Assembly: GCF_900128455.1 (NCBI RefSeq)
Contig: NZ_LT635783.1
Coordinates: forward strand, 2,319,935-2,383,934
DNA length: 64,000 nucleotides
Direction: 5' to 3'
From: Bacteroides mediterraneensis
GTDB taxonomy: Bacteria > Bacteroidota > Bacteroidia > Bacteroidales > Bacteroidaceae
The number at the start of each line of letters is the position of its first letter. Positions within the stretch are counted from its first letter, which is position 1. A program made the position numbers and the translations under genes. Of the stretch, positions 25,872-35,198 are shown piece by piece. The notes below the pieces were generated by a model. That model did not search any database. It had not been told where the DNA came from and was given only the letters and a program-made list of their open reading frames with translations.

Positions 25872-26477
25872 ATGAGTAGAGCAAAAATACAGAAAAAAAG
25901 CATGTTCATCGACATGACGGCGATGAGCGATGTCACCGTGCTGCTGCTGACTTTCTTCATGCTGACAGCCAGTTTCGTAAAAAAAGAACCGGTACAAGTG
26001 ATCACCCCGGCCTCGGTGTCGGAAATAAAGATTCCCGAGACCAACATCCTGTCTATTCTGGTAGACCCCCAGGGGAAAATCTTCATGAGCCTCGACAAGC
26101 AGAGCGACATGACGGCTACCCTGGAAGCCATGGGCAAGGAATACGGGCTGACCTTCACCCCACAGGAGATAAAGAAATTTTCCCTGCAACAGACATTCGG
26201 GGTACCGATGAGTCACATGAAATCGTTTCTTGCCCTCAGCACGGAGCAACAAGACCGCACCCTGAAAACACAGGGTATTCCCTGCGACAGCATCGACAAC
26301 CAGTTCAAGGCTTGGGTACGCCATGCACGTAGCGTCAACCACGACCTGCGCATCGCCATCAAGGCAGACCAGCAAACCCCCTATGCGGTCATCAAGAAAG
26401 TAATGAATTCTCTTCAGGACCTTAAAGAGAACCGGTACAACCTGATTACCTCGCTGAAATCGGGTCCGGAAGAATAA
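25872..26477 (+). CDS. exbD: ExbD/TolR-type subunit (first)
   Basis: A 201-residue subunit with one N-terminal membrane segment (TAMSDVTVLLLTFFMLTASF) holding the proton-translocating Asp at residue 20, then a periplasmic domain with LSILVDPQGKIFMSLD and a C-terminal IAIKADQQTPYAVIKKVMNSL. The periplasmic part is longer than E. coli ExbD because of an insert at about 75-125. The start is ATG at 25872; TTG at 25863 is less likely. It is one of two consecutive exbD genes, as is usual in Bacteroidetes. Confidence 0.9.
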   Translation: MSRAKIQKKSMFIDMTAMSDVTVLLLTFFMLTASFVKKEPVQVITPASVSEIKIPETNILSILVDPQGKIFMSLDKQSDMTATLEAMGKEYGLTFTPQEIKKFSLQQTFGVPMSHMKSFLALSTEQQDRTLKTQGIPCDSIDNQFKAWVRHARSVNHDLRIAIKADQQTPYAVIKKVMNSLQDLKENRYNLITSLKSGPEE

Positions 26478-26490
26478 AAAAAACAACATT

Positions 26491-27150
26491 ATGGCTGAAA
26501 TTCAAGAAAATAATTCCAAAGAGAAGAAAGGAAACAAGCAAAAGAAAATGAATATCCGGGTCGATTTCACCCCCATGGTAGACATGAACATGCTGCTGAT
26601 TACTTTCTTCATGCTGTGTACTTCTTTGAGCAAACCTCAAACCATGGAAATCAGCATGCCTTCCAACGATAAGAACATTACCGAAGAACAGCAGAACAAG
26701 GTGAAAGCCTCGCAGGCACTGACCTTGCTACTGGCCGACGACGGAAAGCTCTATTATTATGAAGGTGAACCGGACTACAAGAACTATGCTTCTTTAAAAG
26801 AAACCTCCTATCGGGCCGACGGACTGCGCAGCCTGCTGCTTGGAAAGAACCGGGAAGCCGTCAGGAAAGTACGGGAAGTAAAGGAGAAAAAGGCACGACT
26901 GGAAATCACCGAAGAAGAATGTAGGCAAGAAATTGCTCGCATTAAATCGGGGAAAGACACTCCAACCGTCATCATCAAGGCTACAGACAAGTCGACCTAC
27001 AAGAACCTGATTGACACACTGGACGAGATGCAAATCTGCAGCATCGGGAAATACGTGATTGTCGACCTCACGGAAGGCGACCGTTTCCTGATTGACAACT
27101 ATGTATCGAAAGGTGGGTTAAGTCAAAATGCGACAGACCGGAATGTATAA
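26491..27150 (+). CDS. exbD: ExbD/TolR-type subunit (second)
   Basis: A 219-residue paralogue of the preceding gene. A Lys-rich cytoplasmic head leads into the membrane segment FTPMVDMNMLLITFFMLCTSL with the key Asp at residue 31. The periplasmic domain includes ALTLLLADDGKLYYYEG, a charged helical insert (about 110-150) and VIIKATDKSTYKNLIDTLDEM. The two ExbD proteins differ mostly in these inserts, suggesting a heterodimer on the ExbB ring, which is inference. Confidence 0.9.
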   Translation: MAEIQENNSKEKKGNKQKKMNIRVDFTPMVDMNMLLITFFMLCTSLSKPQTMEISMPSNDKNITEEQQNKVKASQALTLLLADDGKLYYYEGEPDYKNYASLKETSYRADGLRSLLLGKNREAVRKVREVKEKKARLEITEEECRQEIARIKSGKDTPTVIIKATDKSTYKNLIDTLDEMQICSIGKYVIVDLTEGDRFLIDNYVSKGGLSQNATDRNV

Positions 27151-27167
27151 CTTCAAAAAAGAAAGAC

Positions 27168-27986
27168 ATGTCAAAAGTTGATTTAACTTCTTTGGAATGG
27201 TGCGAACTCATTTTCAAAGATCGGAATAAGAATTACGGTGCCTACAAGATGCGCCGGGATTTGGGGAAGCGGCAGACAGCCGCCCTGGTAATTGTAACCG
27301 CAGTGGCCTTTGCCGGATTCACTTTGCCACGCCTCATCCGGATGGCCATACCCGCACAGAAAGAGGAAATGGTGGAAGTGACTCAGCTTTCGGCTCTGGA
27401 AGAACCGGAAGTGAAAGAAGAAATACTGAAAAAGGTGGAGCCTGTCGCTCCACCCCCTCCTGCCCTCAAGAGTACCATCAAGTTTACGGCACCGGTCATC
27501 AAAAAAGATGAAGAGGTACACGACGATGACGAGCTCAAGAGCCAGGAAGAACTGACACAAACCAAAATTCAAATATCCATCGCAGATGTAAAGGGGAACG
27601 ATGAACTGAACGGGAAAGACATTGCCGATTTGCAGGAAGTCATCACCCAGGCTCCGGAAACGCAAAAAGAAGAGCCTTACACCATGGTGGAACAAATGCC
27701 GCAATTTCCGGGAGGACCCGCCGAACTGCTCAGGTACATTGCCAAGAACCTGAAATATCCTGTAATAGCGCAGGAAAACGGCATACAAGGGAAGGTCATC
27801 CTGCGCTTTGTGGTTTCCGCCCAAGGCTTCGTGGAAGAGGTAAAAGTGCTCCGTTCACTGGACCCCTACTGTGACAAAGAAGCCATCCGGGTGGTAAAAT
27901 CCTTGCCGCAATGGATTCCCGGAAAACAGAACGGACGCAACGTACCCGTGTACTACACCTGTCCCATTGTGTTTAAATTACAATAA
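27168..27986 (+). CDS. tonB: TonB energy transducer
   Basis: Carries proton-motive energy from ExbB/ExbD to outer-membrane receptors. The 272 residues have the Bacteroidetes layout: a cytoplasmic start with LIFKDRNKNYGAYKMRRD, one membrane segment (about 37-57), a Pro/Glu/Lys-rich linker (VEPVAPPPPA), and the C-terminal TonB fold from about 180, starting PQFPGGPAELLRYI and ending PVYYTCPIVFKLQ. The N-terminal motif is typical of the group. Immediate neighbours are exbD and the PstS-like lipoprotein. Confidence 0.94.
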   Translation: MSKVDLTSLEWCELIFKDRNKNYGAYKMRRDLGKRQTAALVIVTAVAFAGFTLPRLIRMAIPAQKEEMVEVTQLSALEEPEVKEEILKKVEPVAPPPPALKSTIKFTAPVIKKDEEVHDDDELKSQEELTQTKIQISIADVKGNDELNGKDIADLQEVITQAPETQKEEPYTMVEQMPQFPGGPAELLRYIAKNLKYPVIAQENGIQGKVILRFVVSAQGFVEEVKVLRSLDPYCDKEAIRVVKSLPQWIPGKQNGRNVPVYYTCPIVFKLQ

Positions 27987-27996
27987 CCTGATGTGT

Positions 27997-28941
27997 ATGA
28001 AAAGAAAATACCTGTTTTATCTACTGCTGTGCGTCCTTGCATGTACGGCCTGCCATTCTTCCGGGAAATCCGGAAAGGAAGAAACGCTTTATTCCGGTGA
28101 AATCCGGATAGCCGTCGACGAATCTTTCAAGCCAATCATGGAAGAAGAGTTACAAGTCTACCAGGCCCTGACACCGGAAGCCGTTATCCATCCGATCTAC
28201 TGTAGCGAGGTGGAAGCCGTCAGCCTTCTTCTGAAAGACAGTGTCCGGCTGGCCGTCACCCACCGCCGCCTGACAGAGGAAGAACTGGCTTCTTTTCATG
28301 CACGCAAGTTCTTTCCCGAATCGGTCCGGCTGGCCACCAGCGGAGTAGCCCTGATTACCCACCGCAACAATCCGGACTCGGTAATCACGGTCGAACAGTT
28401 CCGCCGCATCATGACCGGCAGGATGACTCAGTGGAAAGAACTGAACCCACAGTCTGCTTTGGGAGCCATACAGGTGGTTTTCGACAATCCGAACTCTGGC
28501 CTCCTGCATTACGTCATGGATTCCATCTGCCAGGGAACGGCGCTTTCACCTTCCCTAAAGGCACAGAAGACCAATGAGGAGGTCATCGACTACGTGTCGT
28601 CGACCCCTTCGGCCCTCGGAGTGATTGGGGCCAACTGGATTGGAGACCAAGCAGATACCACCCGGCTTTCCTTCCATCAGAAGGTCCGGGTCATGGCAGT
28701 CTGTCCGACTCAGGAAACCAATACGGCACACGGTTTCAAGCCATATCAGGCCTACCTGGCACTCAGGAAGTATCCGTTTACCGCCGATGTGTTCCTCTTG
28801 GTCAACGACCCGAAAGGAGCTCTTCCAACCGGTCTGATGACGTTTCTGACGGGCGACCGCGGGCAACGCATCCTCCTGAAGTCAGGACTGGTTCCGGCCA
28901 CTCAACCGGTACGTATTGTGAATGTAAAAGATGATTTTTAA
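27997..28941 (+). CDS. PstS-like phosphate-binding lipoprotein
   Basis: A 314-residue lipoprotein with a signal ending in a lipobox around LLCVLACTAC. The remainder is a two-lobed PstS-type solute-binding domain (SGEIRIAVDESFKP at the start, YVSSTPSALGVIGANWI near the end). The canonical phosphate loop (usually GSGT/T-rich) reads FDNPNSGLLHYV, so ligand specificity may differ from phosphate. No pstCAB genes follow; instead it lies 10 bp after tonB. The ATG at 27991 is an alternative start. It may deliver ligand to the Ton system or serve an envelope role rather than feed an ABC importer. Confidence 0.82.
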   Translation: MKRKYLFYLLLCVLACTACHSSGKSGKEETLYSGEIRIAVDESFKPIMEEELQVYQALTPEAVIHPIYCSEVEAVSLLLKDSVRLAVTHRRLTEEELASFHARKFFPESVRLATSGVALITHRNNPDSVITVEQFRRIMTGRMTQWKELNPQSALGAIQVVFDNPNSGLLHYVMDSICQGTALSPSLKAQKTNEEVIDYVSSTPSALGVIGANWIGDQADTTRLSFHQKVRVMAVCPTQETNTAHGFKPYQAYLALRKYPFTADVFLLVNDPKGALPTGLMTFLTGDRGQRILLKSGLVPATQPVRIVNVKDDF

Positions 28942-28962
28942 ACAACAACGAAAAAACAGACA

Positions 28963-30396
28963 ATGAAAAATAAAATCTTATTTTTTATAAGTTGCGGTTT
29001 GCTGTCAACCCTGCCCTACACCAGCACCGCCCAAGAAAAACCTGCCGAGGAGACCACCCGGCAAATCCAACAAATTGCCGCCGGCATCCCAACCCATCCG
29101 GAGGCGGCTGCCCAACAATTCCACGAACTGCTGAAAGGGAAGAACAAGAAAAACGTCTCCCTGCTCGTGGCCGTAGGAAACGCTTACCTCGCGCACAACT
29201 GCCTGGAAGAAGCACAGACTTATGCCGACCAAGCTCTGAAAACCGACCCGCGGGCTGCCGAAGCCTGCGTACTGGCGGGCGACGTTGCCCTGGCCCGGAA
29301 AAAGGTAGGAGAAGCCTGTGGGTATTACGAACAAGCCATTCTGTTCGATGCCGACTGCAACGAAGCCTACTACAAGTACGCACGGGCCTACATCGGAGTC
29401 AATCCGTCTCTGTCGGTTGAAATGCTCGCCAAACTAAAGGCCCGTCATCCGGAACAGGCCGATGTGGACCGCGAACTGGGAAACGTGTACTACCAGTCCG
29501 GCAATTACGCCAAGGCCAAATCGGCCTACGAGACGTTCATGCAACGGGGAACGCCCGGCGTGCAGGACTACGAGCGTTATGCCATGCTGCTATACCTGAA
29601 CAAGAACTACGCACAATCCTTGCAGACCGCAAGAAAAGGCTTGGGCACCGATGCCCACAATCATCTTCTGCTACGTCTGCAAATGTACGATTTGTATGAG
29701 ACAGGTGCCTGCAAGGAAGGACTTGAAGCCGCCGATACGTTTTTCAACGGCCCGGCAGAGAATGACTATGTGTACCTGGACTATCTGTACCAGGGGCGCC
29801 TGTTACTGGCTGAACAACAGACCGATCAAGCCTTGAAATGTTTTGAAAAGGCTCTTCAGGCCGACCCTCGGCACGAACATCCGGAAATAGCCAAAGAAGT
29901 GTCTGCCGTCCAGGAAAAACTGCAACACTATCCCGAGGCCATCCGTCTGTATGAGCTCTACATGAACCACAAGCAAGGACAGAAAGAAATAAGCGACCTG
30001 TTCCTATTGGGAAGACTGTACTACATGGCTGCTGGAAACGTTTCCGAGGAAGAAAGCGAGAAGACGACATACCTGAAAAAAGCAGACGAGATTTTCGCGC
30101 AAGTCTCCCAGAAAGCGCCCGACAACTACCCGGGATATTTCTGGCGGGCACGGACCAACGCCATGGCCGACCCTGAAAGTACGGAAGGACGGGCCAAGCC
30201 TTACTACGAAGCAGCCTTGGCACTGCTGGAAAAGAAAGCCGATGCCTCCCAATCACTTCTCATCGAATGTGAAAGTTACTTGGGTTACTATTACTTCCTG
30301 CAAAAGGACTACGCACAATCACAGGTCTACTGGAAGAAAATCCTAGAGCTGGACCCGGAAAACGCCACGGCACGGCAAGCCTTGCAAGGTCTCTGA
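28963..30396 (+). CDS. Exported TPR-repeat protein of the Ton operon
   Basis: A 477-residue protein with a signal peptide (FFISCGLLSTLPYTSTAQ, cleavage near residue 23) followed almost entirely by TPR-like helix pairs, with characteristic Ala/Gly/Tyr spacing (AYLAHNCLEEAQTYADQALK, VYYQSGNYAKAKSAYETFM, SYLGYYYFLQKDYAQ). No catalytic domain is seen. Position 21 bp after the PstS-like gene and the same order in related genomes, as I recall it, suggest a periplasmic scaffold for the Ton machinery. Confidence 0.87.
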   Translation: MKNKILFFISCGLLSTLPYTSTAQEKPAEETTRQIQQIAAGIPTHPEAAAQQFHELLKGKNKKNVSLLVAVGNAYLAHNCLEEAQTYADQALKTDPRAAEACVLAGDVALARKKVGEACGYYEQAILFDADCNEAYYKYARAYIGVNPSLSVEMLAKLKARHPEQADVDRELGNVYYQSGNYAKAKSAYETFMQRGTPGVQDYERYAMLLYLNKNYAQSLQTARKGLGTDAHNHLLLRLQMYDLYETGACKEGLEAADTFFNGPAENDYVYLDYLYQGRLLLAEQQTDQALKCFEKALQADPRHEHPEIAKEVSAVQEKLQHYPEAIRLYELYMNHKQGQKEISDLFLLGRLYYMAAGNVSEEESEKTTYLKKADEIFAQVSQKAPDNYPGYFWRARTNAMADPESTEGRAKPYYEAALALLEKKADASQSLLIECESYLGYYYFLQKDYAQSQVYWKKILELDPENATARQALQGL

Positions 30397-30442
30397 TGCC
30401 AGCAGAGTCTTTTTATCTTTTCACCAATAAAAAAACAAGTTT

Positions 30443-30964
30443 ATGGAAATATTCAACCTATCCCAATCTTATCCTCCTCAGGACATCCGGAAACGGACTC
30501 ACTTGTTCCTCATCGTTCTCTCCGTAGCCATGCTGGCCGTCGGAATCAGTCTGTTTTTCTTGCCCAAAAACCAGACAGAGTCGAATATCGACGCATTGCG
30601 AATCTTCCTCGGAATCCTGCTGACCGGCTCTGCCCTCTACTTCCTAGGCTTCCGCACCCGTTATCTGGCTTATGCAGAAACGGGCAGCCGTATCTGCAAG
30701 CGGCACTTCATCTGTTCCAAAACCCGGTTCTCCCGCTTACGGGAACACCTGGCCGACTATTGCCTGCTGCCTGAAATTGCTCCGGAAGAAAACCGACTGT
30801 ACCTGCTCGTCGTACATTCGAAAGATTGGCAGTACACTGCGTTCCAGGTCTTGTCGTACACCTCTTTTCTGTATGAACCCGTCACGGAACTGTGTCGCCT
30901 GAAAGGAAAAGAGGCTGCCACCTTCCTACAAAAACTGCATACTGCCCATGGACTTTTTGATTGA
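30443..30964 (+). CDS. Small two-helix membrane protein, unknown
   Basis: A 173-residue protein with two adjacent hydrophobic segments (about 22-41 and 54-70) and a C-terminal cytoplasmic part of about 100 residues holding LYLLVVHSKDWQYTAFQVLSY. I recognise no family. It overlaps the DedA gene by 17 bp, which implies translational coupling and a possible joint membrane role. Confidence 0.7.
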   Translation: MEIFNLSQSYPPQDIRKRTHLFLIVLSVAMLAVGISLFFLPKNQTESNIDALRIFLGILLTGSALYFLGFRTRYLAYAETGSRICKRHFICSKTRFSRLREHLADYCLLPEIAPEENRLYLLVVHSKDWQYTAFQVLSYTSFLYEPVTELCRLKGKEAATFLQKLHTAHGLFD

Positions 30965-31586
30965 CTTCCTCCTGCATGTCGACCAGCACTTGATGGAGTT
31001 CATGCAAGCCTACCATCAGTGGACGTATGTCCTTCTATTTCTGATTGTCTTTTGTGAGACCGGACTTGTGGTCCTGCCTTTCCTCCCCGGAGACTCTCTG
31101 CTTTTTGTCTCCGGGGCCATGGCCTCACTGCCGGATACTCCCCTGCACATCAGCCTGCTGCTTCCGGTGCTGTTTGCCGCCGCCGTACTGGGCGACTCGT
31201 GCAACTACCTGCTGGGGCAGCATTTCGGGGAAAAGCTGTTCAACCGGCCCGAGTCCAGGCTATTCCGCCAAAGCCACCTGGAAAAGACCCATGCCTTCTT
31301 CCAGCAACATGGCAAAAAGGCCGTCCTCATTGCCCGCTTCGTGCCTGTGGTCCGCACATTTACCCCATTCGTAGCCGGAATGGGGAGAATGCACTATCCC
31401 AGCTTCATGGGCTACAATGTGGCGGGAGCAACCGTATGGGTCCTTTTGTGCTGCCTTTCCGGTTATTTTTTCGGCAACCTTCCCTTTATACAGGAGCATC
31501 TCAACCTGCTGTTGTATGGCATCGTGCTGGTATCGCTCAGTCCGGCTCTTATTGAATTCTTACGCCTAAAAATTAAACTTCACTAA
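30948..31586 (+). CDS. DedA family membrane protein
   Basis: A 212-residue protein of the DedA/VTT family, proposed to flip lipids such as undecaprenyl phosphate or phosphatidylethanolamine across the inner membrane. The motifs are present: VVLPFLPGDSLLFVSGA, GDSCNYLLGQHFGEKLF, and the FVPVVRTFTPFVAGMGRM stretch with its essential Arg. Several hydrophobic segments and re-entrant loops are visible. It lies before the DUF47 and Pit genes, which raises the possibility of a link between lipid-phosphate recycling and phosphate uptake; this is speculative. Confidence 0.92.
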   Translation: MDFLIDFLLHVDQHLMEFMQAYHQWTYVLLFLIVFCETGLVVLPFLPGDSLLFVSGAMASLPDTPLHISLLLPVLFAAAVLGDSCNYLLGQHFGEKLFNRPESRLFRQSHLEKTHAFFQQHGKKAVLIARFVPVVRTFTPFVAGMGRMHYPSFMGYNVAGATVWVLLCCLSGYFFGNLPFIQEHLNLLLYGIVLVSLSPALIEFLRLKIKLH

Positions 31587-31594
31587 CTACAGAC

Positions 31595-32242
31595 ATGAAA
31601 AATTCATTATTAAACCGTTTTGTACCCAAAGAAACCAAGTTTTTCCCTTTATTGCAACAACTTTCGCGCACCGTACAGGATGCTTCCCGACTGCTCATCG
31701 ACAGCATGGAATACGACACCCCGGATACCTGGCTGGAATTTTATCGGGAAATCAAGGAAGCCGAAAAAGAAGGTGACAGAATCACCCAACTGATATTCAA
31801 AGAGCTCGGACAGACCTTCATCACCCCGTTCGACCGGGAGGATATACACTATCTGGCTTCTGCCCTCGACGATGTGGCCGACCGTATTCACAGCACCTCC
31901 AAGCGAATCGCCATTTATAATCCACGCAGCCTTTCCGAGAGTGCTAAAAAACTGGCTGTCCTCATACAGCAAGGCACTTCTCTTATCTGTAAGGCCGTGG
32001 ACGAGCTGGAACATTTCAGTAAAAATCCCTCCCGTTTGAAAGACTGTTGCCTGCAACTGCACGAGCTGGAAAACCGCGCGGACGAGGTGTATGAACTGTT
32101 CATCATGCAGTTGTTCAATGAAGAGACCGACTGCATCGAACTGATTAAGACCAAGGAAATCATGCAGGAGCTGGAAAAGACCACCGACGCAGCTGACCGT
32201 GTGGGGAAAATCCTGAAAAACTTCATCATTAAATATGCTTAA
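31595..32242 (+). CDS. DUF47 (PhoU-like) protein, Pit partner
   Basis: A 215-residue all-helical cytoplasmic protein. The pattern DREDIHYLASALDDVADRIHSTSKR and ELENRADEVYELFIMQLF is the E/D-x-x-x-D metal-cluster pattern shared by PhoU and DUF47. DUF47 proteins almost always sit next to Pit permeases and are thought to gate them. Here the Pit gene begins 11 bp downstream. Confidence 0.93.
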   Translation: MKNSLLNRFVPKETKFFPLLQQLSRTVQDASRLLIDSMEYDTPDTWLEFYREIKEAEKEGDRITQLIFKELGQTFITPFDREDIHYLASALDDVADRIHSTSKRIAIYNPRSLSESAKKLAVLIQQGTSLICKAVDELEHFSKNPSRLKDCCLQLHELENRADEVYELFIMQLFNEETDCIELIKTKEIMQELEKTTDAADRVGKILKNFIIKYA

Positions 32243-32253
32243 ACCGTTTTGTC

Positions 32254-33276
32254 ATGGAATTACTCATTGCCATCCTCGTACTTGCGTTGCTCTTTGACTA
32301 TATCAACGGATTCCACGACGCGGCCAACTCCATCGCCACCATCGTGTCGACCAAGGTGCTGAGTCCGCTCCAGGCCGTCGTATGGGCTGCCTGTTTCAAC
32401 TTTGTGGCGTTCTTCATCGCCAAATACCTCATCGGCGATTTCGGTATCGCCAACACAGTATCGAAGACCGTCTACGAACCCTACATCACACTGCCCGTCA
32501 TCCTTGCAGGAGTCATTGCCGCCGTCATTTGGAATCTGTGGACCTGGTGGAAGGGCATCCCTTCTTCTTCCTCCCACACCCTCATTGGCGGATTTGCCGG
32601 AGCCGCTATCACCGCCCACGGATTCGAGGCCATCCATAGCGCCGTCATCCTGAAAATCGTACTGTTCATTTTTCTGGCTCCCCTCATCGGTATGGTCGTA
32701 GCTTTCCTGTTTACCCTACTGGTGCTGAATCTGTGCCGGAAAGCCCACCCCCACACCGCCGAAAAATGGTTCAAGAAACTTCAGCTGCTGTCTTCCGCCT
32801 TGTTCAGCATCGGACACGGCCTGAACGACTCACAGAAAGTAATGGGCATCATTGCTGCGGCCCTGATTGCTGCCCATTCACAAGGTATCAGTATGGGTGT
32901 GCACAGCGTGGCCGACCTGCCCGACTGGGTAGCCTTTTCCTGCTTCACGGCCATTTCTCTGGGCACCATGTCCGGAGGCTGGAAAATCGTACGGACCATG
33001 GGAAGCCGGATTACCAAAGTGACGCCACTGGAAGGAGTGATTGCAGAAACATCCGGAGCCTTTACCCTATATCTCACGGAATACCTGAAGATTCCGGTCA
33101 GCACAACCCATACCATATCGGGGGCCATCATCGGGGTGGGTACCACCAAACGCCTGTCGGCCGTCCGCTGGGGAATCACCCGGGAACTGATGACTGCATG
33201 GGTACTCACCATTCCCGTAAGCGGACTGCTGGCTGCCATCGTGTACTGGTTGCTGGAAGGGATACAAGCAGGATGA
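32254..33276 (+). CDS. Pit-family inorganic phosphate transporter
   Basis: A 340-residue inner-membrane symporter, probably for metal-phosphate or phosphate with H+ or Na+. The family's duplicated signature is intact: YINGFHDAANSIATIVSTKVL at residues 12-33 and GHGLNDSQKVMGII in the second half, plus PVSTTHTISGAIIGVG. About ten membrane segments. Length and order with the DUF47 gene match the usual two-gene module. It ends the rightward block that began with the Ton genes. Confidence 0.94.
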   Translation: MELLIAILVLALLFDYINGFHDAANSIATIVSTKVLSPLQAVVWAACFNFVAFFIAKYLIGDFGIANTVSKTVYEPYITLPVILAGVIAAVIWNLWTWWKGIPSSSSHTLIGGFAGAAITAHGFEAIHSAVILKIVLFIFLAPLIGMVVAFLFTLLVLNLCRKAHPHTAEKWFKKLQLLSSALFSIGHGLNDSQKVMGIIAAALIAAHSQGISMGVHSVADLPDWVAFSCFTAISLGTMSGGWKIVRTMGSRITKVTPLEGVIAETSGAFTLYLTEYLKIPVSTTHTISGAIIGVGTTKRLSAVRWGITRELMTAWVLTIPVSGLLAAIVYWLLEGIQAG

Positions 33277-33356
33277 TGAAGGAAAGAAAAATGTCCTAAA
33301 GGTCGGAATTTTGTAAAAAAAGGAAGCCTCATAGGTAAAGTTCTATCAACTTTTAT

Positions 33357-33364
33357 TACTTTTG
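33357..33364 (+). promoter_or_regulatory. Probable promoter of the acyl-CoA ligase gene
   Basis: TACTTTTG fits TAnnTTTG. A transcript starting about 7 bases later would exclude the upstream GTG codon and favour ATG 33397. Confidence 0.5.
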
Positions 33365-33396
33365 CGCACATTGTGTCAAACATTGTGCAATTTGAA

Positions 33397-35049
33397 ATGG
33401 AAATACAAGACAGTTTCATACAGCTTGTGGAAGAAAGCATCCGCGCCAACTGGGACCGTGATGCACTGACAGACTACAAAGGAGCTACCCTGCAATACAA
33501 GGACGTAGCAAGAAAGATAGAGAAAATGCATATCCTGCTCGAACGGGCAGGCATCCGGAAGGGAGACAAAATCGCGCTGTGCGGGCGCAACAGTGCCAAT
33601 TGGACGGCCACTTTCTTAGGGGTGGTCACCTACGGGGCGGTAGCCGTTCCCATTCTCCATGAATTCAAAGCCGACAACGTGCACCACATCGTCAACCATT
33701 CGGAAGCCCGCATGCTTTTCGTGGGCGACCAAGTGTGGGAGGAGTTCAACGAAGCAGCCATGCCGAACCTGGAGGGAATCATCGAACTGAAGAATTTCGA
33801 CCTGGTGGTGTCACGCTCGGAACAGCTCACGTATGCCCGTGAGCACCTGAACGAGGAATTCGGCAAGAAATATCCCTGCCGTTTCCGTGCCGAACAGGTG
33901 TCCTACCGCCGGGAAGAGCCGGAAGAACTGGCTGTCATCAACTACACCTCGGGCACTACGGGCTATTCCAAAGGGGTGATGCTGCCCTACCGGAGCATCC
34001 TTTCCAACATCGTACACATCCATCACAAGGTGGGACTGAAGGCGGGCGACAGTATCGTGTCCATGCTTCCGCTGGGACATATCTTCGGACTGGTGTTCGA
34101 TTTTCTTTACGGCATCACCGTGGGCGCACACTTGTGGTTCCTCACCCGCATGCCGAGTCCGAAAATCATTGCCGAATCGTTTGCTGTCATCCGTCCGCGG
34201 GTCATTGCCTGCGTGCCGCTCATCGTGGAGAAGATTTTCAAGAAGAACATTCTGCCGAAGGTGGACAACCGGCTGGGCAAGCTGCTGCTGAACCTGCCCA
34301 TCATCAGCGACAAAATCAAGGAACAAATCCGCCAGCAGGCCATGGAAGTGTTCGGCGGGAATTTCATCGAAATTGTGGTGGGAGGTGCCCCGTTCAACGC
34401 CGAAGTGGAGGCCTTCCTGCGGAAAATCAATTTCCCCTACACCATTGCCTACGGCATGACGGAATGCGCCCCGCTCATCTGCCACAGCCGCTGGGATGAG
34501 ATTCTGTACACTTCATGTGGAAAGACAGTGGCTAACATGGAGACGAAAGTGCTCTCCGACAATCCGGAGCGTGTGCCCGGGGAACTGGTGTGCCGCGGCA
34601 TGAACGTGATGCTGGGCTACTACAAAAATGAGGCTGCCACTGCACAGACCATCGACAAGGACGGCTGGCTGCACACGGGCGACATGGCCATCAAGGATGC
34701 CGATGGGAACATCTTCATCAAGGGACGCTGCAAAAACATGCTGCTCACGGCTTCGGGACAGAACATTTATCCGGAAGAAATCGAGGCACGCCTCAACAAT
34801 ATGCCGTATGTGAACGAATCGCTGGTCATCCTGAAAGACAACAAACTGGTGGCCCTGATTTATCCGGACATGGACGACGCACTTTCTCACGGACTGAGCA
34901 AACAGCAGCTGGAAGTAGCCCTCGACCAGAACCGCATCGAACTGAACAAGGTGCTGCCGGCGTATGCGCAGATCACGCACGTGAAACTGTACCCGGAAGA
35001 GTTTGAAAAAACAGCCAAGAAGAGCATCAAGCGCTTCCTGTACCAGTAA
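33397..35049 (+). CDS. Long-chain acyl-CoA ligase (AMP-binding)
   Basis: A 550-residue adenylate-forming enzyme that activates fatty acids with ATP to acyl-AMP and then acyl-CoA. The P-loop YTSGTTGYSKGVMLP is near residue 185, with YGMTECAPLI and GWLHTGDMAIKDADGNIFIKGR later, and the catalytic Lys in the terminal KKSIKRFLYQ. The start is taken at ATG 33397 rather than GTG 33373 because of the promoter position. Closest overall to long-chain (FadD/AMP-dependent) synthetases. It ends 38 bp before repeat array 2 and has no other terminator. Confidence 0.92.
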   Translation: MEIQDSFIQLVEESIRANWDRDALTDYKGATLQYKDVARKIEKMHILLERAGIRKGDKIALCGRNSANWTATFLGVVTYGAVAVPILHEFKADNVHHIVNHSEARMLFVGDQVWEEFNEAAMPNLEGIIELKNFDLVVSRSEQLTYAREHLNEEFGKKYPCRFRAEQVSYRREEPEELAVINYTSGTTGYSKGVMLPYRSILSNIVHIHHKVGLKAGDSIVSMLPLGHIFGLVFDFLYGITVGAHLWFLTRMPSPKIIAESFAVIRPRVIACVPLIVEKIFKKNILPKVDNRLGKLLLNLPIISDKIKEQIRQQAMEVFGGNFIEIVVGGAPFNAEVEAFLRKINFPYTIAYGMTECAPLICHSRWDEILYTSCGKTVANMETKVLSDNPERVPGELVCRGMNVMLGYYKNEAATAQTIDKDGWLHTGDMAIKDADGNIFIKGRCKNMLLTASGQNIYPEEIEARLNNMPYVNESLVILKDNKLVALIYPDMDDALSHGLSKQQLEVALDQNRIELNKVLPAYAQITHVKLYPEEFEKTAKKSIKRFLYQ

Positions 35050-35087
35050 GAAACATCCTGAAAAAGAGGACCTTGCGAATAGCCCAA

Positions 35088-35169
35088 AAACGCAAGGACG
35101 TTTCAAGTAAAATGTACTTGCGTTTTAAGTCAAACGCAAAGGCGTTTTATTCCAAACGCACTTGCGTTT
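35088..35169. repeat. Array 2 of the 22-bp-periodic inverted repeat
   Basis: Four 16-bp units start at 35088, 35110, 35132 and 35154, again exactly 22 bp apart. The last is the perfect consensus AAACGCACTTGCGTTT and is followed by four further T. The array starts 38 bp after the acyl-CoA ligase stop codon and precedes a gene remnant and the convergent araC-type gene. Confidence 0.9.
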
Positions 35170-35198
35170 TTTTATGCCTTTTTTTACGCTTCGAGGTC

